NCBI RefSeq assembly: GCF_035222485.1
Contig: NW_026946672.1
Location: 496,001 to 560,000 of the forward strand
Length of the DNA stretch: 64,000 nucleotides
Source of the DNA: Podospora pseudoanserina
Taxonomy: Eukaryota > Ascomycota > Sordariomycetes > Sordariales > Podosporaceae
Direction of reading: 5' to 3'
Under the pieces are notes generated by a model. That model did no database searches and was not told the DNA's origin. It saw only the letters and a list, made by a program, of their open reading frames with translations. The position numbers were made by a program, and so were the translations under genes. Shown in pieces: positions 23,654-34,919 of this stretch (the first letter of the stretch is position 1; each line of letters starts with the position of its first letter).

Positions 23654-25569
23654 TTAGTAGGTTTCCCCCAAATCCTCCAGCACCCTCCCCTGCATGCCTC
23701 CCGCTAGCAGACTTGCTACAGGCCCGGCAGCACTGGCACTACTAGTCCTCCGCAGCCCGATGCCTCCCGACCCTCCGCTCTGCCTCCTCGGTGCTGGAAT
23801 CCCGCTTGGTCCCGGAATGGCACTGAACCCACCCTCGTCCATCCTGCTAAAGGTTCCCCGTCTGCTAGGCGTCCGGAACTCCCCAGTGTCTCCCTCATCC
23901 AGTTCCAGCGTGCTGTAACTAACGCTGTGACTTGGATTGTGACCATGATGCGACTCCCTCCCACTGTGCATGCCCAGACTACTCCTCGGCCTACCTAATG
24001 GTGTTCTGGACCCCGTGAGACTGGCCCTGCTCATCGGCCTGGGAGGTGGCATGGCGGCGCTCGAGGGACCACCGCCGTGCGATTCCTGTCTGCTAACCGG
24101 CCGTGCGTAGCTCGAGACGCTAGCTCGACTGCTGGGCCGTGGGATATCGGATGCATCGGCTTGGTGGTTAGGGTTACGGTTGGGCAGCGGACCAAAGGAC
24201 AATCGGGAGACGCCCGACGTGCTAAGTCGGGGGACATGCTTATTCGCCGTTGAACTCGAAAGGCTGCTGCGGAAATTGGATGGCGTTGGTTTGTCGTCGC
24301 CGTTGCTGATCGTCGACGATGCTGTGGAACCGGCGTTACGCTTCCTACTGCGTATTGTGACCGAAGATGGTACCGTGGGAACTGTTCTTGGTGAGCCCCG
24401 TGGTGGGGTGCTGGCCGAACCTGCAGGGAGCTTGGACCGGGCAGACTGCACACGAGCTTCCAGACGCTGCATCTGTGCTGTGAGCGTCCGGATATGGGTG
24501 AGTGAATTGGAGGGCGGAATCTTGTGCGCCCTCGTGCTTGGTGGTGGCTTGCTGGTAGTCGAGTTTCTCTGGGCAGGCGTGCGCAATGCGGCGGAAGCAG
24601 TCGCCACACGATTGCCCCGGGTTGAAGAGCTAGACGCACCGCCAATGGACCTTGGTTTAGATGCCATGCTGCTGTCGGCGGAAGGCAATCGGGATTTCCT
24701 TTGGGACGTAGGACCTTTTGTGACACTGAGTCGTGACCGGGACAGTTGAGAGATCTCCGAGATGGAGGGTGATGGTGGGTCTTGGAGTTCGGACAAGGTG
24801 TCCGCGGTGGATAGCGACTTGGTGTCGGGTGGGGTGGTGATCATTGGCGAGCTTGCGGTCGAGTGAGGTGAGCTGCCAAATGGCGGGGAGCCGGGGAGCG
24901 AGAGGTCAGTGGAGAGTGTCGATAAATGGCGGGCATCCTGCTTCTTGATCTTGTGCTGCAAGATTTCGGCCTCGATCTTTAGATCCGACAACTCCTCCCT
25001 CAACCGCTGAGTCTCTACCCGAAGCTGTTCCCTTTCCTGTTCCCCAATCTTGATCTCCTCCTCCAGCAAGACAGCCCGTTCGATGGCGACATTGTACTTG
25101 GACTCGAGATCCTCCAGTGATGACGTGGTGTTGCGCGCCTGTCGCTCAAAGTCGTCATTTGCTACCTCGATGTCCCGTAGTCTGAGCTGCAAGGTCCGGT
25201 TTGTTTCGCGAAGGGTGGTGATCTCTTTCTCGAGAATGCTTTGCGCCGCATTTGCCTCGGATTTGGATTCCTTGTATTTTCGCTGGTAGGACATGTCAGC
25301 CAGACCGTCACTCGAGTGCGCTCATAAGGAGATATCAGTACCTTCCATTCCTCCACCTCATAGCTCAGGCTCTCGGCCTTTTTCTGCAGAGCCCTTTCCC
25401 GCTTGTCGGCAGCATCCAGGTCCTTTTCGAGCTCGGCTTCTAGCTCTTTGCTTGAGGCTTGGAATTCCGATAGTTCCTGCTCGAGCAGCTCGTATTGCGA
25501 CTTGTACCACGCGAGCGCATCCTGGGGGTTGGCCTCGGCGCTTGGAGGGGATGATGGTGGCTCCGACAT
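23654..25569 (-). CDS. NDE1: Nuclear distribution protein NudE homologue (NDE1/RO-11)
   Basis: Two exons, 25569-25342 and 25282-23654, encode 618 residues. The 59-nt intron starts GTACTG and ends CCAG; splicing restores VEEWK-RKYKESK, a conserved NudE segment. A coiled coil covers about residues 15-195 (heptads such as [21 protein letters not shown], then [19 protein letters not shown]), followed by about 420 residues of low-complexity Ser/Pro/Arg-rich sequence. NudE proteins bind LIS1 (NudF/PAC1) and cytoplasmic dynein and help position nuclei along hyphae; in Neurospora the gene is ro-11. The N-terminal coiled coil is the dynein- and LIS1-binding part, and the disordered tail is typical of fungal members. 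The start is the first ATG, with an acidic Pro/Ser opening seen in the family. Confidence 0.93.
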
Positions 25570-27280
25570 TTTTTGTTGTAATTATTTGTTGGTTGCTGTT
25601 TTTTCGTAATTTTTGCTATGCGATACTGCGAGATGTAGTGGCTGTGATGCGCAAAAGGGAAGAATCTCGCATGTGATGGTTGTGGAAATAAATTAACTCT
25701 AGGGAAAAGGCGGTCGGAAAGAACGTCGGACAGTTGGCAGCGAAAACAGAAACTGAAAGCAGATATGAAAGTCGTGGATCGTTATCGTAAAATGCAGCGG
25801 GAAGGCTCGAGGCGTTATGCGAAAATGCGGCAGGTCATGGCCGACTGTGAGTTCCCGCGATGGGGGGTTATTTTCCTGGTGTTGAGCGACGACGTCAACA
25901 ACTGAGGTTGTAATCTGCGGGAGGTGGAGGCGGAGGAGGAGAAGGCGGTCGCGGGGGGATGAATGACAGGCGAGAGAGAGACAGAACGCAGAGAGAGAGA
26001 GAGCGAGAGGCAGCTTACCCGACGGTCGCGCGGGCGGGAAAAGGGCGTCTTGGACAGTCGGAAAGGGCGTCGAAGAGTCCGGCGGTGGACTTGATCGAGT
26101 GATCGCACTTCGCGACCTACTTACCTACCTGATTCCGTCGTAAGTCGTCTCGGTTGGCGATTGCGATGTCGTCGGTTGTCGAGTTGGCGGCGGGCGGGAG
26201 GAAGGTTGGATGCTTCCTCGTTCTCCCAGTCCTGGTCCCGGGGCTGGGTGTTTTCCTTGGCACCTGTGGGCTCTTCCTCTTCTCCTTCTGCTCTGCATGC
26301 GCTAATGGCACCATGGCAACCGTGCACCATTTGCTCCACCCAACCTGAGCTTCTTTTAGAGTCAACAAACCCACTTTCAACCTCGTCAACATCAACAGAG
26401 CACTTTATGTACTTTGATGTCATGACGTTAGTCTTGCTGTTGGAGACCATTCTCTTTCATATATACTACCTCTTGGACTCATCTACTTCAAATTCTTTGT
26501 CTCTACCACACAATCTATCTCCCTCCCTATTATTCTTCATCCATCCGCGTATCTTCTTCAACATGCTACCTACCTAGCTTCCCGCTGTTTTAGCATGACG
26601 AACCACATTCACTCCCACCCAACTAGATCTTCAACACAGCCAGTCAGCCAGACTTGTTGCTCACACTCACGCTGCCGATTCTATCCCACCTCATGCCAAC
26701 TGCCCGTCCCTGTTCTGCTTTAAATACACCCTGCCCTATGCTAAATGTGTCGCGCTGCTTGCTTGCTTGCGCCTGCTGCGCTGTCTTGCGTCTGACAGAG
26801 CGATCCTCTCTGCAGCCCCAGGATCGACCAACGCCGCGCGCCATCCACTGCACTTGAAACGGTTTGCGCATTTGCCAAATATCGCTTTTTGTGTGTCGCA
26901 GCAATGCCGCTGCCAGAAAGATGAGCGGGTGGTCTCCGGTCCCGCCCGCTTATGACTGGTCATCCGATCACGCATCCTTGGCGACTGCCAAGTGGTAGAC
27001 ACATGACGGCGTTCAGTCTTGGTTTTCTTTTATAGGAGGGTATCGCGGTTCCTGCATGTGCCTGTTTCTGCTGTGGCACCCCATCACATGGTGTTGTGTT
27101 CCTCTGAGTATGTGGAAAGGGTTAGGGTCGGCGCCTGTCTTGCAATGGCCATTCCAAACACCACACTTGTGAGAACCACAGCAAGGTATTCATGACTTTT
27201 TTGTATTACCATTTCTAGGAGGTCTTCTCCGATGCCCGCCAACTCCATGCCTGCTGCTGCTCAACTAAGCCAGTCCCTCA
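25570..27280. other. Intergenic region between NudE homologue and Nudix gene
   Basis: It contains the NDE1 promoter and leader, including a GA-rich tract near 25.97-26.0 kb, and the 3' region of the Nudix gene. Short TACC repeats lie near 26.12 and 26.57 kb. No coding region is supported. Confidence 0.55.
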
Positions 27281-27928
27281 TTAAAGCCCATACTTTTGCG
27301 TCTTCATAAAATCCATGCCCGCCGCAAAATGAAACAACTTGGCCGCCACAATAAACCTCTCCCTCTTGCTATACTCCACCAGCTTCTCATATAGCTCTGC
27401 CAGCGGGACGACCACCCGCTCAATGTGCTCCCCATCCTCCAACCTCTGCTCCGGCAGCGAGCCCGCCTCCAGCTCAGGCACCTCCACCTCTACCATAGCC
27501 ATCTGCATATTCGCATTCGACAAGCCCGGATCAGCCGCCTGCACCGGGCTGACACTTAGCACCCTGCTCACTTCGTACCCCGTCTCCTCCTTGAACTCCC
27601 TCACTGCCGCCTCTTCGGCTGTCTCATCCTCGTCGATAAGACCGGCAGGCCACTCGACAGTGTAAGCGTCTAGTGGGGGGCGGTATTGGATCACTAGCAG
27701 TGTGGAGGGGGCCTTGTTGGGAGAAAGCAAGATGTTGCCAATTGCTACAGCGTCGACGCCTGTCTTGGCGGAGCGAGTCTTGCGGGAGGCGACCTCCCAT
27801 GTGCGTGCTTTGCCTGTTTGGTCGGTGTACTCGATTTTTTGAAGAGTCACCCATCTGGCTTCCGAGGTGGGAAGTTCCGTGACCGAGGTGATGGCTGGTT
27901 CTTGCTTCTTGTGGAGGGTTTGCGTCAT
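27281..27928 (-). CDS. ADP-ribose/sugar-nucleotide pyrophosphatase, Ysa1-type Nudix hydrolase
   Basis: A single-exon 215-residue protein when started at the ATG at 27928 (MTQTLHKKQEP). A complete Nudix box, G-x5-E-x7-RE-x2-EE-x-G, lies at 96-117 with Gly96, Glu102, Arg110, Glu111, Glu114, Glu115 and Gly117. Upstream is WPAGLIDE, and the preceding QYRPP strand is typical of ADP-ribose pyrophosphatases such as yeast Ysa1, which hydrolyse ADP-ribose to AMP and ribose 5-phosphate with Mg2+. The frame stays open upstream to an ATG at 28183, which would add 85 residues with an Arg-rich, mitochondrial-presequence-like start and a His-rich stretch. The shorter start gives the normal family length, so I chose it. 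No intron is needed. Confidence 0.9.
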   Translation of the reverse strand: MTQTLHKKQEPAITSVTELPTSEARWVTLQKIEYTDQTGKARTWEVASRKTRSAKTGVDAVAIGNILLSPNKAPSTLLVIQYRPPLDAYTVEWPAGLIDEDETAEEAAVREFKEETGYEVSRVLSVSPVQAADPGLSNANMQMAMVEVEVPELEAGSLPEQRLEDGEHIERVVVPLAELYEKLVEYSKRERFIVAAKLFHFAAGMDFMKTQKYGL

Positions 27929-28630
27929 TTTGGATTTGAGGATGTGAGGGAAGGAGTTGCGGCGGGGTTTGGCAGGGGCGGTCGTGGTAGATTGATGGTG
28001 AAAAAGCAGGTGCAAATGCCGGTGGTGGTGGGTATGATGATGGTGAGGATCTGTGAAGGTGGTGGTGTGCTTGTTTGGGGTGAGGATGAGGTTGTTGGTG
28101 AGAGAGGGAATGAACAAGTCCATAAGAGGGCGAGTCAAAGCGGGGCTGGCTGAGCGGCGAGGAATGATGCCCCGCAACTGCATGAGATGAAGAAAGGCAG
28201 TCAAACGGAATACTTGGTAAATATGATGGATAATTGGAAGAAGTCTTTGACTTTGTTTCTGCTAGTTTAACACTCTTTCTCAAGATTTTCAGATTTTGGG
28301 GGCTGAAACAGTTCAGGTTCAGTTGATGAGTTCAGACGGCAGGCTCGACTTGGATGAGACGTGGGTCAAGTTGCGTCACCATCTCAGCGCAATTCAGGTA
28401 CGGGTTAGGGTTTACAATGACGATGACAATGACAGCAATCGAGGAGGCATCATGCCAAATTACTGACAACGACAAAGAGCCTTGAGCTTTCTAGAGTATT
28501 TACAGCTCGATCAACTATGTACAGGAAAGAGCAAATTCACCACCGAAAGTCGAACAGCAGGGAGACCGGAGCTTCCAGCATGGCCCCTGCCTCATTCCGT
28601 CTGCACCGTATCCCCTTTCACGGAAGGAGC
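27929..28630. other. Upstream region of the Nudix gene and 3' flank of the AA9 gene
   Basis: The first 255 bases are an in-frame, stop-free extension of the Nudix coding region (ATG at 28183) and may be leader or presequence. Beyond about 28.3 kb is the Nudix promoter, then the 3' untranslated region of the AA9 gene. Nothing else is seen. Confidence 0.55.
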
Positions 28631-29534
28631 TTAGAAGTAGCTCTGGTCAATGACGGCAGGTCCGGGGACCTTGTAGGTACCAAAGTCGCCCCAGATGTTG
28701 ATGAGAATACCAGCTGTAACACAATCAATCATCAGCACGAATGAGACGAGAAAACAGCGCAAGAGGAGAAGAGTTCACTCACGGTCAGAAGCGCTGTAAG
28801 CACCCGGAAGCCTAACACCAGCAGGAAGCTGGCCGCTGCCGCTGTTGGCAACTCTAACCTGGTAGCAGCTCATGTAGAACTGTGCACCACCGCTCGAGCC
28901 GGCGGTATGAAGAGCGATGGCCTCCGCTCTGACGAGGTAGTCACCAGCGGGGATCTTGCTGGGGATCTTGAACGTCCGCTTGCCACAGTTCTTGTTGAGG
29001 GTGTCGGTGCCCCAGGTCTTGCTGCCGGCGTCGTAGCCGAACTCGTCGACCTTGAACCACGAGGCAGAGGCGCCATCGGCCGTCTTGGCGTCGTTGACCT
29101 TGGCCATGTAGACGATGACGGGGCCGAAGTGGTTCCCGCCGATGGCCTCGTTGGCGCAGGAGCGGTCGTTGGGCTGGGCGTGCATCTCGACGAAGAAGGA
29201 GTCACCGGCTGGATGGAAGTATCAGCATTCGGAACAGGAACACTAAGGTATGAGAGACATCAACGTACCGCTCACCTCGCAAAGGCCAGCAACGCCGCGC
29301 GAACCACCGACATTGCAGGCAAGATCAGAACTGCCAACGCTGGTGACGGGAGAGTTGTTGGGCTAATAGATGATGTTAGTCACCGGGGCACAGCTAGGGG
29401 ATTGGAAAAGCTCATACCGGCATGCGAGTGCATGATGTGCCGAAGTCGATCGATCCACTGCCAGCCTGTTGGAAGATGCTGTGGGCAGCAGCCAGGGGGG
29501 CGAGAACGCCAGCGGCGACAAAGACAGACTTCAT
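28631..29534 (-). CDS. AA9 lytic polysaccharide monooxygenase (cellulose-active type, formerly GH61)
   Basis: Four exons, 29534-29418, 29362-29269, 29208-28783 and 28713-28631, encode 239 residues. The introns are 55, 60 and 69 nt, all GT-AG. A signal peptide (MKSVFVAAGVLAPLAAA) should be cut before His18, which becomes the N-terminal copper-brace histidine. GGNHFGPVIVYM carries the second copper histidine, and AQFYMSCYQ has the QxY pair of the axial tyrosine site. Conserved cysteines (SCTRM, LACNV, MSCYQ) fit the family disulfides. AA9 enzymes cut crystalline cellulose or related glucans oxidatively outside the cell. The protein ends soon after the catalytic domain (ILINIWGDFGTY...), with no linker or CBM1, so it is a single-domain member. 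All four intron phases rejoin the family consensus exactly, so the model is secure. Substrate and regioselectivity cannot be read from sequence alone. Confidence 0.95.
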
Positions 29535-30618
29535 GTTGGTGGTTCCTCGGTTGAGATGTCTAGATGAGGGAGGCTGCTGAGTTACTCGTTCTCACCATCG
29601 CACAGAGACAACGATAGCAGCTTTTATATCCCTTTCGATTCCTCAACACCCATCCTCATCAGTCGGCCCTCCACCAACCTCACCCACAATTTCACCGACT
29701 CGCATCCCCCTCGATATGAGATCTACCGCTCCAACGGGCCGCAGATTCAACATCCAAGCCTCGCCCGTGCCCAACTTCCTCAATAGGAAGTCTACAAGAA
29801 CTGTTGATCAACATCACCTATGCCAATCCAGCCCATACCTCCCGCCCACATCATTCTCGGCACCAGCCGGCCAACCACTCCGCCAACAAGAAATATGAAC
29901 CTGGTTTCCCTCATGCCTTGCAGCAGACAACAACCGTTCGTTGTTTATCTGAACCATTCCCGTCCCCACAAAAGTCCACCCAACCCGCAATGCAACGCCG
30001 ATCATTCTCGGTACTACATCCTCCATGATCCATCTGGGACCCGATCGTCAAAACGGCCGACCAAGACACAAAAGAATGACGATATACCCGCTTCTTGGGC
30101 AATTTATCCCGCACACGTACACACTTGCACAAGCGGAAGACGGCGCCGCAACCGAAAAAAGCGACAACCGAGATCCATCCCCATGCAGCTCTCTACCGTC
30201 CCGCGTACCGGACCAGTGCCGTCCGCGAATAAACCCCAGCTTGGCAGATTATGCGATGCCGTCTTGTTTGGTGAGTCGTCAGCAAAAAAAAAAAACCGGT
30301 GGGTCGAGATCAGATCGTGGGGAACATAGTCCCGAAAACTCCGTCAATGGGGAGTGATTAGTAAGTTATGCAAGAAAAAAGGACCGAAAGAGGCTGACGA
30401 TTGTAAACAGACGAAGAGATGATGTTGCGCGCGAGAAAAGACCTGTTGAACCTGGTCAGCCTGTGGTTCAATAATGAGCCATTCTCTGGGTTGAATGTGC
30501 AGGAGGACGTCAATGAGCCAGTCTTTGTCCAAAAAAGCAGTCATGAATTGCAAATGTATCGCAGTATATGGTATCACCTCCCAAGCTGTCCCCCTCCCCA
30601 CCTTTCACCCCAGTCCTC
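29535..30618. other. Intergenic region between AA9 and permease genes
   Basis: It has the AA9 promoter near 29.54-29.7 kb and then the 3' flank of the permease. An A-run lies at about 30285-30295. Open frames here are short and without motifs. Confidence 0.55.
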
Positions 30619-32417
30619 TTACGCTCTCCTCCCAGTCAAGAGATCCATCTCTTCCGGCCTCACCCTCTTGGTCTTCTTGAGCAACTTCCATACCAAGATG
30701 TTCACCAGATACACCACAATGCCGATGTAGCTCGTCATAAACTTGTCGATCTGGAACTGGGGGATGAAGGCCGAGTACCCGCTAAAGAAAATAACCAAGA
30801 TGGTAACCCCGAGCGCAATGTAGGAGCCCCATGGCAAGAGAGGGTTGCGGTAAGGCATGATCTCTCGTGGGATGCCTTGCACCTTCATGGCTCTGATCAT
30901 GGAAATGTAGCTAACCAACACGGCGACCCAGTTCAGAGCGCCAAAGACGGTGACGAGCGAGACAAAGTATCCAAACACTGTCGCGGCATCCTTGGTGGCG
31001 TTCATGAAGCCGAGGGCAATAAAGATGGAGGAGAGGGCTACTGCGGGAATGGGTACGCCACGCTTGTTGGTGCGCTCCATAATCTCTGGTGCTTGTCTGT
31101 CCTTGGCCAGGGCCCAAACAGTGCGTGATGCGAGGTAGATATCCGAGTTGGCGGCACTGATCGTGAAGACTAGCAGCATTCCGTTGACGGCATCGGCGAG
31201 CTTGTCCACACCGGCACGTTGAGCTGCAACGGTAAAAGGGGAGGCCACTGTTTCTGGTCAGCTTGGCAATTTCGGCACGTATATGGGCCACAACTTACAT
31301 CCGCCAATCCTCTCCCTTGTCGCCCTGAGCAACTCGGGACTGTTGTACGGGACGGCCATCCCCAAGACCAGCACACCGGCGACGTAGAAGAAGACGATTC
31401 TCAGCAAGGTCTGGTTCACAGCCCTCGGCACGTTTTTTCTCGGGTCAGGCGTCTCGCCAAAGGCCACACCCACCAGCTCAGTTCCCAGATACGCAAAGGT
31501 TGCCTGCACGATGCAAGCCCAGACACCCAAGAATCTGCCGGTCGAGCCATGGACGTAGAAGTAGTCATCCTTCCAGCGCACATTGTACTCAGCAAATGCC
31601 CCCGGGTCGGTCCAATACCAAAAGCCTGATCTGAACCCCGAGGGACTGCCGCCCAAAGATAGAATGAAGCACATCAGAATCAGCATAATGATGACCAGCG
31701 CCTTAGCAAGCGACATCCAAAATTCTGCCTCGCCAAAAAATCGTACGTGGATCAGCTGTTCCTTGGTGTCAGTCTTTCTCTCATGTCTCTTCCTGTCCCA
31801 GGACGAGCACTCACATTCAGCAGTATAATCACCACCCCAAACACCACAATCCACACACTGACGTTTAGATCCTTGACCCAATACTGCAATATGATGCCCG
31901 TCGCCGTCAGATTATTCGGCAGCACAATCACGTATTTAAAGAAGTAATTCCACCCCGTCGCAAACCCCATGGCCGGGTCGACAAACCTCGTCGCATACCC
32001 AGAAAACGACTTTTTGTGCGGCAGCCAAGCACCCATTTCACCGAGCGCGACCATGACGACGTAGACGACGAAGCCCATGAGGACGTAACCGATGAGGAGG
32101 GAGCCGGGACCAAATTTTAGTGTTGTGCCAGTGCCGATGATGAGACCAGTACCAATTGCGCCTGCGATGGCCATCATGTCTGGGGAATTATTTGTTAGCA
32201 TTAAAAAATAGGGAGGATAACACAGGAGGAGAAAGAGAGGCATACTGAGTTGTCTAGGCCGCATCCCGCGATGCAAATCATCCGGGCCCTCCACGCCCTC
32301 GTCCACCATGCCGGCTTCCTCGCTGCTGCTGACATCTTGGGCGCCTGGTGCGGTTGCTGGAGGGGGGGAGTCGGGGTGTTTCTCGTCGAGGGCGCGTTTT
32401 CTGAAAAAGGCGGCCAT
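30619..32417 (-). CDS. Amino-acid permease, APC/YAT family (DIP5-like)
   Basis: Four exons, 32417-32246, 32179-31815, 31755-31299 and 31247-30619, encode 540 residues. The introns (66, 59 and 51 nt) start GTATGC, GTGAGT and GTAAGT. An acidic cytosolic N-terminus (about 1-55) precedes roughly twelve membrane helices. The first carries MMAIAGAIGTGLIIGTG, the substrate- and Na+/H+-site signature of fungal amino-acid permeases, and FSGYATRFVDPAMGFATGWNYFFKY follows. FAYLGTELVGVAFGET and NVPRAVNQTLLRI are further family blocks. The protein ends in a short basic tail (KKTKRVRPEEMDLL). Closest in feel to dicarboxylic amino-acid permeases of the DIP5 group (Glu/Asp uptake with protons across the plasma membrane), but substrate assignment is uncertain. 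The chosen ATG starts a normal-length protein; an upstream extension in frame looks non-coding. Confidence 0.9.
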
Positions 32418-33497
32418 GTTGGCGAGGCAGATGCGAGTTCCTTTTCGCCTACTCTTGATGGTTGCGCAAAGGGATGGGGAGAGGGGAGGGGGGAAAAAGA
32501 CAAAAGGACGGAGAGGGTGATAAGAAAGGCAGATAGATTGACGAGGTCGGAGTCTCAAAAGTAATATATTTTTCCTACTGGCTGCTTCCCCGCCTCTCTC
32601 TGTCGGGTTTGCCAGATGATTGTGACTTGGTGCGACCTACCTACTTGGACGTGGATTGGGATGTGTGTATGGCCTCCCCCGCCAATACCCGTCGTCAATG
32701 GGCAGGGCTCGGTGTGCCGAAAGGGAAAGAAGGCTCAGATGTGGAAGTAGCATGCACATCAGGTCACCGGGGCGCCTTGGACCTGACAAGGGCAGGGCAG
32801 CCAAAGAGGAGAGACACCGCCAGACCAGATAAGGAAAAGATGGACCAGGGAGGATGTTTCTCATGTTTTTGGCTGGTGTCCTACTTCCATGGAACGGCCA
32901 GGTTTGGTGGGACCCAACCAGCATGAGGTCTGGCTCGGTGATAAGATGGGGGTCAGTATCTCCCCGGCGAGATCATTCCGAATCAAGTCATCCCGAGGGC
33001 CGTTGTCGTGAGGGGAGGGGTCTCTGTGGCGTCAGTGTTGCTCGTGAGTTACCTGTGTGTTACATTCTAGATCGGTCAATGGGTAGCTGTGTCAGCAAGC
33101 AAACAGAGCCAAGGGCCTGGGCCGGCGGTAGAATCGCAACCTGCAGTGACGATGGTTTGTCGTCGGTTCCCAATTCAGTCTATCCCTCCGCTCCCCCGGC
33201 AGTGAACATCACATCGTTGCGGCGCAGCTTGGCGAATCGACACAAGCTTTGATAGCGCAAGCTTGGCCAAGATCAAGCAAATGCCCAGAAAAAAAAACGG
33301 GCGGGGGGCGTTCGAAGTTCTGGCCAGCCACACAGCCATTTGTAACGCTAGGCCCGGAAAGGAAGGTAGCTCAACAATCACAGCCGTCATCAACCGACAG
33401 ACGGGGAGTACAACATTCCAAATAGTTTGTTTTACGTCTTTATACAAGACCGAAGGCATCTCCAAGCCCAAAATTCTGCTTCAAAATCTTCTCATGG
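32418..33497. other. Intergenic region upstream of the permease
   Basis: Likely the permease promoter and leader. Nothing else is recognised. Confidence 0.55.
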
Positions 33498-33720
33498 CTA
33501 CAGCTGCGGCGCAGTAGCAACAGCCAACCGTCGGTGTAACCGCATGTTCACCTCGGCGTAGTCAACCTCATCCCCCTTGGCCGTAATCAACCCATATCTG
33601 ATGAAAGGGTTAACAAAAGACGGTTGTAGAGCTGCGCTTGGATTCTCTCCGAAGCAGAGCCGCCTTGACCTCCTCGGGTGTCAAAAAGTAAAACTCCTTC
33701 ACCTCATCAATATTGATAGT
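33498..33720 (-). pseudogene. Relic of the C-terminus of a Tnr3-like Nudix hydrolase
   Basis: Reading the minus strand from about 33720, the peptide NIDEVKEFYFLTPEEVKAAL resembles the segment after the Nudix core in fungal Tnr3/thiamine-pyrophosphokinase-type Nudix proteins ('VEEF.L.T.EEV...L'). After a frame change near 33620 the reading resumes with NPFIRYGLIT, then AKGDEVDYAEVNMRLHRRL, and a stop at 33498-33500. Family members have a similar FIRHG...YxEV...LHRPL ending. The expected 'KPNxALVxxDF' stretch between the two halves is eroded, and no Nudix box or upstream domain is found beyond about 33.8 kb. It is therefore a short decayed tail of a host gene. Assignment is by remembered family pattern. 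Confidence 0.5.
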
Positions 33721-34919
33721 TTCGAATGGTGAAGTGCCAGCAGTTACTCCGCCAGCAACAACCGTGCTATCCAACATACCTATTGGGGCATATGCTGATG
33801 ATTGTGCTACAACGAGGGACCCGGATCTTGATGACCCTGGTCGTGCCAGTGTACACTTTTGATTGTTGGCCACGACTACTCCCTGATATATTTGCTGAGG
33901 TCGAGTGTTTAACTGCTGGTGGGGGAAGGTTAAATGCGCGGGCCTCACAGTATGAAAGCTGGCGGGAGGCGAGAGTCAAATGGTGCATTTCGGTGCAGTT
34001 CAAGCAAGAGGCCTCCCTTGGATAAGGCTGGTAAACAGCTGGCACACCGGCTGCGTAATTTATGGTTCTCGAGGGGATTAAATAGTTTCTTTGACCTCTC
34101 CCAGCAATGAATTACGCCCTCATGCCTCTGGATTGCTCTGCCGTCGGCCTTTTATCTGTTGAGTTTAGGAACCCAGAGAGTTGATTTTAAATAACTCATG
34201 CAGTAATTTGCCTGCGGGATACAGGTGCCTAAACAAGGATAGATACATGTATTGAGCAATACCTCCCAAGCCCACCATAGCACTGATTACATTACCGAGC
34301 CTTGATAGCATCCAGACCGAGCTTTTATGACATTAGGCTCTATCCCAGACCACCTTATCTGAGCTTCTAGAAGAACCAGTCCAAGCTTTTGAATAGCTTA
34401 TCCCAGCTCTTATCATTCTTGTTGTGAGGCAAGGCTCCTTGGCATACCAACACATTGGAAAGGGGTCTGAGAACGTGGATATTGTATCTATGCATCTGGG
34501 CATTGAGAATCTGTCACTCGTGATAGTTCGTTTTTGGCGGAAGTATAGTTGTTTGTGGCGAGGTTAGGTACTGTATTGCGAATCCCACTTTGGCAAGACC
34601 TAGACACCGGTTCCATGCTCTCTGGCTGGTTTTTCTAGGGCTTTGTTGATATGAATTCCAGGTTTCCTACGAGTTTCATCCATTTTCGTGGTTTGTGAGA
34701 ATTCGTCATGTATTTCATGATCTTCTCGTTCATATCGTCAGATATACATTTATATATTCCAACATGTCCAGATCATGATGCATGACGCCCAGTGGAAGAA
34801 GTAGATGTATTACGTATATAGTATTAACAGACGATATATACTAGATCCCACTGTCCATGCCCCGGACGGTAACATCCAACAGCTGTCGCGCCCCACCCAT
34901 CCTTGATGCGTTGCCCAGT
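33721..34919. other. Intergenic region with a weakly AT-rich segment
   Basis: No gene is seen. From about 34.1 to 34.85 kb the sequence is moderately AT-rich with no long open frame. The first 100-200 bases may hold further eroded sequence of the Nudix relic. Confidence 0.5.

Noticed and set aside
24031-24749. Open frames on both strands over the tail of the NudE homologue
   Set aside because: They overlap the low-complexity Ser/Pro/Arg tail of a well-supported gene and show no motif of their own.
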